DNA of 64,000 nucleotides from Brevibacillus brevis (GTDB lineage Bacteria; Bacillota; Bacilli; Brevibacillales; Brevibacillaceae): positions 4,181,001 through 4,245,000 of the forward strand of contig NZ_LR134338.1 of assembly GCF_900637055.1 (NCBI RefSeq), in the 5' to 3' direction. Under the pieces are notes generated by a model. It ran no database searches, had not been told where the DNA came from, and was given only the letters and a program-made list of their open reading frames with translations. The translations under genes were made by a program, and so were the position numbers. Every line of letters begins with the position of its first letter. The first letter of the stretch is position 1. Below are positions 36,646 through 46,436 of this stretch, in pieces.

Positions 36646-38818
36646 TCAGGTGCTCAGTATCCGGCGAACCGAATAAATATCTTTGATGCGCTTAATGCGC
36701 TCTACTACTTTCAACAGATGATCCACATTGCTAATCGAGATGGTCATATGAATTGTTGCCACTCGATTTTTATCGGACTTGCCACTGACAGCCGCGATGT
36801 TCGTTTTTGTCTCTGCCACAACCTGCAATACATCGTTTAACAGTCCGCTCCGATCATTGCCCGTGATCTCGATCTCTACATGGAAATTATGTTTGAAATC
36901 GGTATCCCATTCGACATCAATCAGACGCTCTGTACATTCGTCTGTCAGTACGTTCGGACAGTCCAGTCGATGCACGGATACCCCACGACCTCTCGTAATG
37001 AAACCGATAATCTGGTCGCCTGGGACAGGTGTACAACAACGAGAAATACGGACGAGCAAATTATCCAAGCCACGGACTTTGACGCCAGACTCACTCTTGG
37101 CAGAACGATTTGCTGGGTTCGGTTTGACCTCAGGAATGGTCGGGTTTTGTTCTTCGCGCTCCCGACGGAGTTTGTCTAGGAGACGAGTCGCAATTTGCGA
37201 AGCCGTAATGCCGCCATAGCCGACTGCGGCAAACATGTCTTCTGCCCCTTGGAAATTAAACCGGGCTGCCGCTTCCTTCAGGTTCGCTTCCGTCATCGCT
37301 TCTTTTACATCGAAGCTGCGCGACTTGATCTCCGCTTCCACCATCTGCTGACCTTTGGCGACGTTCTCTTCCCGCTTCTCTTTTTTTAAACCACTGCTTA
37401 ATCTTATTGCGGGCGTGTGCGGATTTGGCCATCTTTAGCCAGTCCTGACTAGGACCGTAGGAATGCTTAGAGGTCAGTATCTCGACGATATCGCCTGTTT
37501 TCATCGCATAATCAAGCGGTACGATCTTGCCGTTCACTTTGGCGCCAATCGTTCTGTTCCCTACCGCAGAGTGAATCCGATAGGAGAAGTCCAGCGGTAC
37601 AGAGCCTTTTGGCAGCTCGACTACATCACCTTTTGGCGTGAAAACGAAAACCGTATCGGAGAAAAGATCCTGCTTGAGACTCTCCATGAACTCTTGCGCG
37701 TTCGGAGCTTCCTCCGATCCACCTTCGATAATCTCCCGCAGACTGCCCAGCTTCTCTGCAAACGAGCCTTGCACGATGCTTTTTCCTTCTTTGTACGCCC
37801 AGTGAGCCGCGATCCCGATCTCTGCTGTCTGGTGCATATCCCACGTGCGGATTTGCACTTCCAATGGCTCACCTTTTGGCCCAATCACTGTAGTATGAAG
37901 AGATTGGTACATGTTCGTCTTCGGCATGGCAATGTAATCTTTGAATCTGCCTGGCATCGGCTTCCACAGGGTGTGTACGATACCAAGAACCGCATAACAG
38001 TCGCGGATGTCATTCACGATGATCCGCAACGCAAGCAGGTCATAAATCTCGTTGAACTGCTTGTTTTGTCTCGTCATCTTTTTAAAGATGCTGTAGATAT
38101 GCTTCGGACGTCCCGAAATTTCTGCCTCGATGTTTAACTCGCCCAGCTTTTCCCGGATTGTATCCGATGCTTCATTCAGGTAGGCTTCGCGCTCCACCCG
38201 TTTCTTTTGCATCAAATTCACAATCCGATAGTACTGTTGCGGATTCAAATACCGAAGTGCCGTATCTTCCAGCTCCCATTTGACGGAAGCGATCCCCAGG
38301 CGATGGGCAAGTGGTGCAAAGATTTCCAGCGTTTCATCGGAAATCTCGCGTTGCTTCTCTTCGGACATATGCCGAAGCGTCCTCATGTTGTGCAGACGGT
38401 CAGCCAGCTTGATCATGATGACGCGTATGTCCTGTGCCATGGCAACCAGCATCTTGCGGTGGTTTTCGGCGAGCTGCTCTTCTTTGGACTTGTATTTAAT
38501 TTTTTCCAGCTTGGTCACTCCATCTACCAGAAGAGCCACATCCGGTCCGAACTGCTCACGGAGATGATCAAGCGTAATCTCGGTATCTTCCACGACATCA
38601 TGCAAAAATCCAGCCGCAATCGTAACGGCATCCATGTGTAGGTTTGCGAGAATACCCGCCACAGCGATTGGGTGCATAATGTAAGGGACGCCTGATTTGC
38701 GTATTTGCCCTTCATGCGCTTTTTCGGCAAGCTGATAGGCACGTGTAATCAGGTCCAAATCCGATTGTGATAAATAGGTGCTTGCTTTTTTTACTACCTC
38801 ATCAATGCCGGTAATCAT
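36646..38818 (-). pseudogene. relA: (p)ppGpp synthetase/hydrolase RelA, frameshifted
   Basis: A RelA/SpoT homologue that would be 723 residues if continuous. The first frame (37256-38818) carries the HD hydrolase domain ([10 protein letters not shown] at about 72-81, [12 protein letters not shown]), the synthetase domain ([27 protein letters not shown]) and the TGS domain. The frame then leaves the correct path at a run of seven A in the mRNA (plus-strand T at 37381-37387), after residue 479. Removing one A restores reading into the second frame, which holds the helical, zinc-finger and ACT domains. As written, translation yields a protein with both catalytic domains but no regulatory C-terminus. 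Confidence 0.9.
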
Positions 38819-38866
38819 AGTTCCCTTCCCTTATCCTCTCAGTAAAATAACCTCAATCGAGGCCTT

Positions 38867-39060
38867 CTCACGGAGGAGCGACCGCATTATAGCGGAAAGT
38901 TTCACCGAAGTATTGCCGGAAGCAGACGCTGAGGCACTTCGTGATGCGCTCCGGAAAGTTTAAGCCTGGACGCATTTCGCACCGTGAAGCACTTGAACTT
39001 TCCTATACGTCTAGAAAACTTGGGCGTTGCCAAGCCTTTTGGCGCAGGCGAAGGCTTACT
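38867..39060. other. Structured intergenic segment upstream of relA
   Basis: The ~380 bases between relA and apt hold no convincing gene. They contain TATAAT on the minus strand (about 38886-38892) and several inverted repeats: GGAAAGTT/AACTTTCC, TCACCGAAGT/ACTTCGTGA, CTTGG/CCAAG and AGCCTT/AAGGCT. This suggests a folded relA leader or a decayed repeat. The apt terminator follows at 39155-39190. Confidence 0.4.
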
Positions 39061-39154
39061 TGCACGTATCATGTCTGTCTATTTCATACTATTATCTTGT
39101 ATGTCGTTCGTCTTGTAAAGCTGAATTCCCCTGTAAAGTATGTACAGCCGTAGA

Positions 39155-39190
39155 AAAAAGAAAAAAACGGGCATTTTACCCGTTTTTCCT
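39155..39190 (-). terminator. apt terminator
   Basis: On the minus strand AAAAACGGG and CCCGTTTTTTT flank TAAAATG; a T-rich tail follows. It ends the recJ-apt run. Confidence 0.85.
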
Positions 39191-39201
39191 TGTTGTATCA
39201 A

Positions 39202-39714
39202 TTAATATTGAACGAGCGATTTGATAGGAATTTCACCGATTTTGCTACGTCCATCCAAGTAGGACAGTTCGATGAAGAAGGCAGCTCCTACTACTTTGCC
39301 TCCGAGTTGCTCAATCAAATTGATTGTTGTCTCAATCGTTCCACCTGTCGCCAGCAAATCGTCTGCAATCAGTACGCGCTGACCTGGTTGGATAGCATCA
39401 ACGTGTACAGCAAGTGCATCTTTTCCATACTCAAGGTCGTAATCCGCCTTGATGGATTCATATGGCAGCTTGCCAGACTTGCGGATCGGCACAAAGCCAA
39501 TTCCCATTTCATACGACAAGGGAGCACCTACTACGAATCCACGTGCTTCTGGACCCGCAATCACGTCTGCTTGTACTTCACGAGCGAAGACAGCCAAGTC
39601 TTGAATCGCAGCTTTGTAAGCAGGGCCATCCTTCAACAGAGTAGTGATGTCCTTGAAACGAATACCTGGCTGTGGAAAATCCGGGATAACTCGAATGTAT
39701 TGTTTAAAATCCAT
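39202..39714 (-). CDS. apt: Adenine phosphoribosyltransferase
   Basis: A 170-residue purine-salvage enzyme converting adenine and PRPP to AMP. Visible are PDFPQPGIRFKDIT, GPEARGF and the PRPP-binding VLIADDLLATGGT. Full length. It starts 12 bases after recJ; the order recJ-apt-relA is conserved in Bacillota. Confidence 0.97.
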   Translation of the reverse strand: MDFKQYIRVIPDFPQPGIRFKDITTLLKDGPAYKAAIQDLAVFAREVQADVIAGPEARGFVVGAPLSYEMGIGFVPIRKSGKLPYESIKADYDLEYGKDALAVHVDAIQPGQRVLIADDLLATGGTIETTINLIEQLGGKVVGAAFFIELSYLDGRSKIGEIPIKSLVQY

Positions 39715-39726
39715 GAAAAATTCCTC

Positions 39727-42075
39727 CTAAACGGTGGCTGGTTCCACCAATTGATGAAGCGCTTGAATCATTGCATCAGAAGAAGAAAGCAATAAATCTG
39801 TAGCAAGCTGTGCCTCTTCCTTCCAATTCGCGTAAAGCACAGAGCTCTCGAGCGGCTTTTTCGTAGTGTTGGCCTGCAACGTGTACTGCTCAGCCTCTTC
39901 TACTAAAAACTCCAGCTCCATAAAGATGGCGATCATGCCGTCCAATAGATTTCTTTTCCATTGCAGCTTTCTGGCCAATGCATCCATGTGGATTTTTTTA
40001 ACAGTTGGCACCTGTACGAAAAACTGGTACAACTGTTTAAAATGATCCCGGCCCGGACAGGAAAGCCGCTCCATTCCCAAATCCGGATCACCAAACAAAC
40101 AGTATATGCGCTCCGCTTGTTTGAGCAAGTTACGAACCACTTCCAATTCGGATCGACGCGTCGGCAAATCATACAAAATCACGTTGGCAGAGGCAGTAAT
40201 GCTCGTACCCTCTCGACCAACCACGAACAAGGAATTCACCTGATCGCTTGTTGCTTTCGCTGCCAATGGCTCATAGCTTTCCGCGCGAAATAGAATGGTC
40301 ACCGAGTTTGACTCGGCCATCACTTGCTGCCATTTCTCTATCTTGTCTCGACTGCCTCGCCAGTCAAATACTTGCTGGTGTCCAACAGACAAATCACGGA
40401 TCGTCAGCTGAGGCTTTCGATTACCGTTCCATTCGTTTACAGACAATTCCCCCAATACGTGAAAACGTGCCTTGGGCGTTACTCTCTTTGTTACATGTGC
40501 CCAGTTGAAACCAATTGCATCCAAAGAGGTTCCCGCTTTGTTCAAAGTACACTTCAAATGATTGTCATCTCGCCCAATCGTGCGCATACCTTGTGTTTCT
40601 ACTTCTTCTAACAAAACGAGCGGTGTTGGATTCCCCATTCCATATGGGGCAAGCTGTTCGAGTTGCTCCGCTGCGGTCAAGCTGATCTCTTCCATACTCA
40701 TCGCAACGTCCACTTTGGTCATCGGCGTGAAGTCTTCAGCGGACAACCACTCTCCAGCGAGCTCATTTAATTTTTGACGTAATAAGTCGAGATTTTCTAC
40801 AGGCAAGGTCATCCCCGCTGCCATTGTATGACCGCCATAGTGCGGCAGCCATTCCTTGCAAGCAGTCAGACCTTCATACATATCAAAACCTGCAATGCTT
40901 CTCGCAGAGCCTTTTGCCGTTCCTTTTTCCGGATCGATGCCAAGTACAATCGTTGGACGGTAAAAAAGCTCAACCAATCGGGAAGCTACGATCCCTACCA
41001 CGCCTACGTTCCAGCCTTCTTTAGCCAAAACAAGCACATTGTTCTGGTCTGGCGGATACAGCTCATTCACCATCTGTACAGCTTCCTCAGTCATCGCTGC
41101 GACGATTTCCTGACGTTCGCGGTTTAAGTCGTCCAGCGCCTGGGCACATTTCTCTGCTTCGTCCATATCCGAAGTCGTCAGCAATTTCACAGCGGATTCT
41201 GCTGTCTCCAGCCTTCCGCTCGCATTCAGACGCGGTCCTAGCGCAAAGCCTACATGTCCCGCAGACAGCTCGGTATCGGCCAGTCCACAAACTCGGATTA
41301 AGGCCTGTAGACCAAGGTTCCGTGTATGATTTAAGCGCTTTAATCCTGCTCGAGCAAGAATACGATTTTCATCTACCAACGGCACCAAATCCGCTATCGT
41401 CCCCAATGCAGCCAAATCAGCCAAATGCAAAGGCGGCTCCTTCAGCAAGGCATGCCCCACTTTAAAGGCGACCCCCACTCCCGCCAACATATCAAACGGG
41501 TACGAACAGCCGGGCTTCTTGGGGTTAATCACAGCAAATGCCTCCGGGATGATTGCCGGAGGTTCGTGGTGGTCGGTTACAATGACGTCAAGACCCAACT
41601 GGTTCGCGTACGCTACCTGTTCGACTGCACTGATCCCTGTATCGACAGTGATGATCAGTTTATAGCCGCTATGATGCAGATGCGCCAAGGCGTCTTTATG
41701 TAACCCATACCCTTCTGTAAAACGGTTGGGAATGTAGTAGTCAAAAACAGCGCCGAGTTGGCGCAGTAGATGTACCATTAGCGATGTGGAGCTAACCCCA
41801 TCGGCGTCGTAATCGCCGTATATACAAATCGGTTCTTGCCTTTGAATGGCTTGTTGAATGCGATGCACGCTTTGTTCCATTCCATCCAGCAAGAAAGGGT
41901 CATGAAACAATTCTGGACCGGCTTGCAAAAAATCACGAGCCTTTTGTGATGTGTCAATGCCACGTATCACCAGTAGCTTGGATACGAGCGGAGTAAGCTG
42001 GCAATCTGCGGCAATACTAGCAGCAAGCTGCTCATCATAGGTGGCCAGTTTCCAGCGTGTTTTCGCTTTCAGCAT
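39727..42075 (-). CDS. recJ: Single-strand-specific 5'-3' exonuclease RecJ
   Basis: A 782-residue DHH/DHHA1 nuclease. IYGDYDADGVSSTS and VTVDTGISA supply metal-binding aspartates, VTDHHEPP is the DHH motif, and GPRLNASGR plus GGHTMAAGMTL mark the DHHA1 domain. A C-terminal extension of about 220 residues is typical of Bacillus RecJ. ATG at 42075 was chosen after GGAGGAAAGCCC. Confidence 0.96.
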   Translation of the reverse strand: MLKAKTRWKLATYDEQLAASIAADCQLTPLVSKLLVIRGIDTSQKARDFLQAGPELFHDPFLLDGMEQSVHRIQQAIQRQEPICIYGDYDADGVSSTSLMVHLLRQLGAVFDYYIPNRFTEGYGLHKDALAHLHHSGYKLIITVDTGISAVEQVAYANQLGLDVIVTDHHEPPAIIPEAFAVINPKKPGCSYPFDMLAGVGVAFKVGHALLKEPPLHLADLAALGTIADLVPLVDENRILARAGLKRLNHTRNLGLQALIRVCGLADTELSAGHVGFALGPRLNASGRLETAESAVKLLTTSDMDEAEKCAQALDDLNRERQEIVAAMTEEAVQMVNELYPPDQNNVLVLAKEGWNVGVVGIVASRLVELFYRPTIVLGIDPEKGTAKGSARSIAGFDMYEGLTACKEWLPHYGGHTMAAGMTLPVENLDLLRQKLNELAGEWLSAEDFTPMTKVDVAMSMEEISLTAAEQLEQLAPYGMGNPTPLVLLEEVETQGMRTIGRDDNHLKCTLNKAGTSLDAIGFNWAHVTKRVTPKARFHVLGELSVNEWNGNRKPQLTIRDLSVGHQQVFDWRGSRDKIEKWQQVMAESNSVTILFRAESYEPLAAKATSDQVNSLFVVGREGTSITASANVILYDLPTRRSELEVVRNLLKQAERIYCLFGDPDLGMERLSCPGRDHFKQLYQFFVQVPTVKKIHMDALARKLQWKRNLLDGMIAIFMELEFLVEEAEQYTLQANTTKKPLESSVLYANWKEEAQLATDLLLSSSDAMIQALHQLVEPATV

Positions 42076-42149
42076 GGGCTTTCCTCCAATCCTCATTCAT
42101 TATAGAGGATGGAGCACAAGCCTGACAATAGTAAGGCTTTCTCCGGTAA

Positions 42150-42190
42150 AAAAAGGAGAAAGCCGCGGGAATATCCCCGCGGCTTTCGGA
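42150..42190 (-). terminator. secF terminator
   Basis: On the minus strand AAAGCCGCGGG and CCCGCGGCTTT around GATATT, followed by CTCC and seven T. Confidence 0.92.
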
Positions 42191-43123
42191 TTAGCTTTCG
42201 TTTGGAGCAGTGGAAAAGCGCTTCCTGTTCATTTCTCTCTTTTTCAAAGAGACCCAGATTTGCGCAGCGATAAAGATCGAAGAGTAGGAACCACTGAGCA
42301 ATCCGAAAATCAGTACCAGAGAGAAGTTGCGAATCCCTTCGCTTCCCAGGAACACAATCGCAACGGCTGTCGCCAAAACGGTTACTACGGTAAAGACAGA
42401 GCGGCGCATCGTCTGCCACAAGCTCACATTTACCAGGTGTTCCAGGTCTTCAATTGTCTTGGTCTTCATCACGCGTTGATTTTCACGGATACGGTCAAAA
42501 ATAACAATCGTATCGTTCAACGAGTAACCAACGATCGTCAAAATAGCAGCGATAAAGGTCAAGTCAACCTCGAGTCGAAACACGGAAAACAACGCGATCG
42601 GGATAAATACGTCATGCAGCAAGGCAATCGCACACGCGACCCCGATCAAGAACTGGAAGCGGAACGCTACATAGATGGCAATCCCAAGTGCAGCAAACAA
42701 AATTGCCAGACCCGCATTGCGCACCAATTCTTGCGCAATAATCGGATCAACTGTAGCCTCTTGCTTGGTTACCTGCTCACCGTACTTGGCTTTCAATCCC
42801 TGTTCAATCTCTGTCAGCTTTTCCGGTGGAATGGTTTCTTCAAAGCGTGTATAGGCCTGTTTTTCCCCATATGCGGTCACATCCGTAAAATGTGTCTCCG
42901 GCAGCTTTTCCCGGATAATCGCATCTACATCAGTAGTCGAGAAATCCTTCCCGATATACATATCCAGACGTGTACCTGCTTTAAAATCAACTCCGAGATT
43001 CAACCCAAGAGTGAACATGGACAGCAGGCCCAACACAAGAATAATCAATGAAATCACAAAAAACTTTTTACGGTTTTTTACAATGTTGTACTTATCAGCG
43101 TACTCAAGTGCTCTATAACTCAC
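42191..43123 (-). CDS. secF: Protein translocase subunit SecF
   Basis: A 310-residue membrane protein with six expected helices. The first cytosolic/helix region reads FFVISLIILVLGLLS, and the conserved GYSLNDTIVIFDRIREN and the SVFTVVTVLATAVAIVFLG segment are clear. It works with SecD to complete export using the proton gradient. The start overlaps the secD end; GTG 43123 lies 10 bases from GGAG, and TTG 43126 is an alternative. B. subtilis has one fused SecDF, whereas here the two are separate. Confidence 0.93.
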   Translation of the reverse strand: MSYRALEYADKYNIVKNRKKFFVISLIILVLGLLSMFTLGLNLGVDFKAGTRLDMYIGKDFSTTDVDAIIREKLPETHFTDVTAYGEKQAYTRFEETIPPEKLTEIEQGLKAKYGEQVTKQEATVDPIIAQELVRNAGLAILFAALGIAIYVAFRFQFLIGVACAIALLHDVFIPIALFSVFRLEVDLTFIAAILTIVGYSLNDTIVIFDRIRENQRVMKTKTIEDLEHLVNVSLWQTMRRSVFTVVTVLATAVAIVFLGSEGIRNFSLVLIFGLLSGSYSSIFIAAQIWVSLKKREMNRKRFSTAPNES

Positions 43124-44348
43124 CAATTTCACTCTCCTTTACCCCGAACCAAGACGGCTTCTTAAATAGGTTCGTACGGATCAACAAGCCGAGGAGGAAA
43201 CGAGAGGCAAAAACGTTTGTAAAAATACTTACGATCGTTGTCAGCATCGAGATAATCGCAAAGCCTTGGATAGAGCTAGTCCCGAAGAAGTACAATACCA
43301 CAGCTGCGATCATAGCCGTAACCTGTGCATCCAAAATGGTGACCAAGGAACGTCGTTCACCTGCACGGAATGCAGATAGAATCGTCTTACCGGAACGAAT
43401 CTCTTCCTGAATACGTTCGTAGGTAATAATATTTGCGTCCACGGCCATCCCGATTCCCAAAATGAAACCAGCGATCCCTGGCAGTGTAAGCGTCGCATCC
43501 ATCCAATCCAAGAAGAGCAGGGAGAGATAGATGAAAGCTGCCAATGTAATGTTAGCGACCAGACCTGGCAAACGATAAACCACCAGCATGAACAGGAAGA
43601 TAAAGGCTCCACCGATATATCCTGCATACAAGGTTTTTTCCAAGGACATCGCACCAAGTGTAGCCCCTACAGATGTTACCTGTTTCTCAATCAGCTTGGC
43701 CGGCATTGCACCGGAGTTAAGTAAATCAGCCAACTCTTGAGCCGATTCTTGCGTATAGTCACCGGTAATTTGTGCACTACCACCGGAAATGACAGACTGA
43801 ATCGTCGGATTGGTCTGCATTGTATCATCTAAGAAGATTCCCATTGGCTTACCAAGATTTGCACGAGTCACGTCTTCAAGAAGTTTCGGTTCTTTAAATT
43901 TGACGGTAACCAACGGTCTTTTCAGGTCGTCGTAACCGACTGCTGCTCCCCCCGGAGCCAAATCGTTACCTCTCATCAACGTCTTACCTTGTACGTCACG
44001 GAACGTAAGGACGGCTGGCTTGCCGATCAACTCGCGAAGCTTTTCCTGATCAGCATCGTGGGAGGCAATCCTCACGCGGATTCGGTCCGGCAGCTCGACG
44101 TTTACCTCTGGTTCGGTAACGCCACCGATATTCACCCGTTTTTCGACCATTTGCGCTGTTGCAGCCAATAATGTTGTATCGACCTTTTGTCCTTCATTCA
44201 GGGGCTCTACCTGATACAAAATCTCAAAGCCGCCCTTTAGATCCAATCCTAGTGTAATATTGCTTGCTACTTGTCCAGTCGTGGTAAACAGACCGCCCAA
44301 CAAGCCCACCACAACCAGGAACAAAACAAGTCTGCTCCATTTAATCAT
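43113..44348 (-). CDS. secD: Protein translocase subunit SecD
   Basis: A 411-residue protein with an N-terminal membrane helix, a periplasm-facing-type P1 region (LGLDLKGGFEILYQV opens it) and five C-terminal helices with GIGMAVDANIITYERI(Q)EE, the proton-path signature. The P1 domain is shorter than in E. coli. ATG after AAAGAGGGG. Driven by a near-consensus promoter. Confidence 0.95.
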   Translation of the reverse strand: MIKWSRLVLFLVVVGLLGGLFTTTGQVASNITLGLDLKGGFEILYQVEPLNEGQKVDTTLLAATAQMVEKRVNIGGVTEPEVNVELPDRIRVRIASHDADQEKLRELIGKPAVLTFRDVQGKTLMRGNDLAPGGAAVGYDDLKRPLVTVKFKEPKLLEDVTRANLGKPMGIFLDDTMQTNPTIQSVISGGSAQITGDYTQESAQELADLLNSGAMPAKLIEKQVTSVGATLGAMSLEKTLYAGYIGGAFIFLFMLVVYRLPGLVANITLAAFIYLSLLFLDWMDATLTLPGIAGFILGIGMAVDANIITYERIQEEIRSGKTILSAFRAGERRSLVTILDAQVTAMIAAVVLYFFGTSSIQGFAIISMLTTIVSIFTNVFASRFLLGLLIRTNLFKKPSWFGVKESEIGEL

Positions 44349-44404
44349 GTAATACCCCTCTTTCCTAGCCGTGCCTCGTCGTCGACACGAAAACCAATAT
44401 GCCC

Positions 44405-44434
44405 ATTATAGCGAAGTAAGAAAAAACGTGTCAA
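44405..44434 (-). promoter_or_regulatory. SigA-type promoter of secD-secF
   Basis: TTGACA (44434-44429) and TATAAT (44410-44405) on the minus strand, both perfect, with an 18-base spacer. Confidence 0.88.
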
Positions 44435-44522
44435 TTGATGCTGGAAAAGCGAACCATGGTAACCAACCCCTTATCTGCATCGCGCATTTTTACCTATACG
44501 ATTTAGATAAGAAGAAGTTTCA

Positions 44523-44759
44523 CTACGAATTTTTGTACATTTGAATCATGAGGTAATTCATATACTTGTTTGGCTTCAAGGACAAAATGTCGTTGACAAG
44601 CTGGTGGATCGGTGGCATTTCTTTATAGCCGTTCGTGACGCATTCCCAAACGTCTTCCGGTGCCACGTTGTCGTACCCCAAGAGAGCAAATTCCTCTGCT
44701 TTGCTTACACAAAGACTTGAGACTTGTCCATACCATTCCTGTTTTTGCGCTTGGTCCAT
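44523..44759 (-). CDS. comN: ComN-like post-transcriptional regulator
   Basis: A 78-residue acidic protein matching the ComN/YrzD family (EDVWECVTNGYKEMPPIHQLVNDILSLKPNKY in two blocks). In B. subtilis ComN affects comER/comE mRNA levels and interacts with DivIVA. Position between secDF and spoVB is conserved. ATG after GAGGGGGAAATTGGG; it is divergent from spoVB and overlaps only upstream non-coding sequence of that gene. Confidence 0.85.
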   Translation of the reverse strand: MDQAQKQEWYGQVSSLCVSKAEEFALLGYDNVAPEDVWECVTNGYKEMPPIHQLVNDILSLKPNKYMNYLMIQMYKNS

Positions 44760-44846
44760 CCCAATTTCCCCCTCAAAGTAGTCATGCCGACAGCGGCACG
44801 TCCATATTCTTTACTGAGTGAATTTATCCTTGCAAAGGAGCCTTCC

Positions 44847-46433
44847 ATGAAACAATCCTTCTTTTACGGAACGGTCATCCTCATTATTGCTGGTGGCATT
44901 ACCAAAGTGTTTGGCTTTGCTCACAGGATCGTGTTGTCGCGCATTATCGGAGCGGAAGGAATGGGGCTTTATCAGATGGTTGTGCCCCTTTTATACTTTC
45001 TGATTACTGTGACGACATTCGGACTTCCGGTTGCCATTGCAAAGCAAGTGGCAGAGACGGAAGCAGCTAATAATCCGCGGCTGACTCGCCGATTTTTGTT
45101 CCTAGCCTTGTCGGTCGCCGGCGGGATTAGCCTCTTCATTTGCGTCCTGCTCCTCTTGTTCTCTCAATGGATTTCCGGAATGCTATTCGCAGACCCTCGT
45201 GCACACATTGTCCTGCTTGCAGCCATTCCGGTCATCCCGATTTCCGGTATTTCTCTTGTCCTGCGTGGGTACTTCCAAGGCAAGCAAAACATGATCCCTA
45301 CGGCCGTCTCTCAGCTTGTGGAGCAAGTCGTCCGAATGGCATTGGTCGTTGTCATGACGATGTCGTTTCTTTCTGCAGGCATTGAGTACGCCACAGCAGG
45401 GGCTGTCGCCAGCATTATTTTTGGAGAAGCCGCCGGACTCTTGTACATTCTCTGGCAGTATCGCAAAGGCAGCAAAAAAGCAGCAGCCGAGCTCCTGGAT
45501 AAGCCCCTTCTCATGACGGTTTCTGCAAGTAAAACGAGTTTGTCGCAACTCATCCACGTCGCACTCCCTGTCACGCTAAGCCGCGTCATCGGCTCCATCG
45601 CTTACGTGCTAGAGCCGATGCTCGTACCGTACGCGCTCGTCATTGCAGGCTTTACCACCTCGACTGCTACTGGTTTGTACGGACAGTTTGCCGGGATGGC
45701 TGTTCCTTTGTTGCTTTTTCCCACTTTTTTAACGTATTCCTTGTCCGTTTCCCTCGTTCCTGCCGTGGCTGAAGCGGCCTATCAAAAAAATGCTCCACTC
45801 GTGCATCGCCGCATTTATCAAGCCATGCGGATAACACTCGTCATCGGAGCACCTTGTACCGTCTTGCTCACTATTTTTGCAGAACCTTTATGTGTCCTGC
45901 TCTACGGCAATGAGTATCGGGAGGTTGGCGTACTGTTAAAAGAGCTGGCACCGTTCTCCGTCTTCCTATTTTTCCAAGCACCGCTTGCAGCCGCCTTGCA
46001 AGGCCTCGATTACGCTCAGGTCGTCTTTCGAAATACGCTGATCAGTGCCATCGTCAAAACTGTCGCCATGTTTTTTTTCACGGCACATCCAGCATTCGGT
46101 ATTCACGGCGCTGTCATCGCTCTTAATATCGGCATTACGCTTGGGACGTTATTGCATTTTGCCAGCCTGATCAAAAAAATCGGGTTTACGATCGACCTTC
46201 GGGAATTCGGCAAAATCGCGGTCGCCATGCTACTCATGGGTTATTCTGGTTCCTACATTGCCAAGCACTGGTTTATGGACATTTCGATTGGACAGCTATT
46301 GACTGCAAGCACCTTCATTAGCACCTTGCTGTACATTGTCCTGCTCGTCGCCATGCGCGTCTTGGGCAAGCAAGATGTGCGTCGCATTCCGTGGATCGGC
46401 GAACAACTCGCCGTGTTCTTCCCTCGCCGCTAG
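44847..46433 (+). CDS. spoVB: Stage V sporulation protein B (MOP flippase family)
   Basis: A 528-residue polytopic protein with about 14 membrane helices of the polysaccharide/lipid II flippase family. GGITKVFGFAHRIVLSRIIGAEGMGLYQM at the N-terminus (read in two blocks) is typical of SpoVB, which is needed for spore cortex synthesis. ATG at 44847 has AAAGGAG six bases upstream; the longer frame from 44724 is not supported. The stop is three bases from the convergent DUF421 gene. Confidence 0.93.
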   Translation: MKQSFFYGTVILIIAGGITKVFGFAHRIVLSRIIGAEGMGLYQMVVPLLYFLITVTTFGLPVAIAKQVAETEAANNPRLTRRFLFLALSVAGGISLFICVLLLLFSQWISGMLFADPRAHIVLLAAIPVIPISGISLVLRGYFQGKQNMIPTAVSQLVEQVVRMALVVVMTMSFLSAGIEYATAGAVASIIFGEAAGLLYILWQYRKGSKKAAAELLDKPLLMTVSASKTSLSQLIHVALPVTLSRVIGSIAYVLEPMLVPYALVIAGFTTSTATGLYGQFAGMAVPLLLFPTFLTYSLSVSLVPAVAEAAYQKNAPLVHRRIYQAMRITLVIGAPCTVLLTIFAEPLCVLLYGNEYREVGVLLKELAPFSVFLFFQAPLAAALQGLDYAQVVFRNTLISAIVKTVAMFFFTAHPAFGIHGAVIALNIGITLGTLLHFASLIKKIGFTIDLREFGKIAVAMLLMGYSGSYIAKHWFMDISIGQLLTASTFISTLLYIVLLVAMRVLGKQDVRRIPWIGEQLAVFFPRR

Positions 46434-46436
46434 CGC

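Noticed and set aside
37375-37395. Programmed -1 ribosomal frameshift in relA
   Set aside because: The needed shift is +1 relative to the A7 run, the opposite of the usual A-AAA-AAG slippage, and no stimulatory structure was evident.
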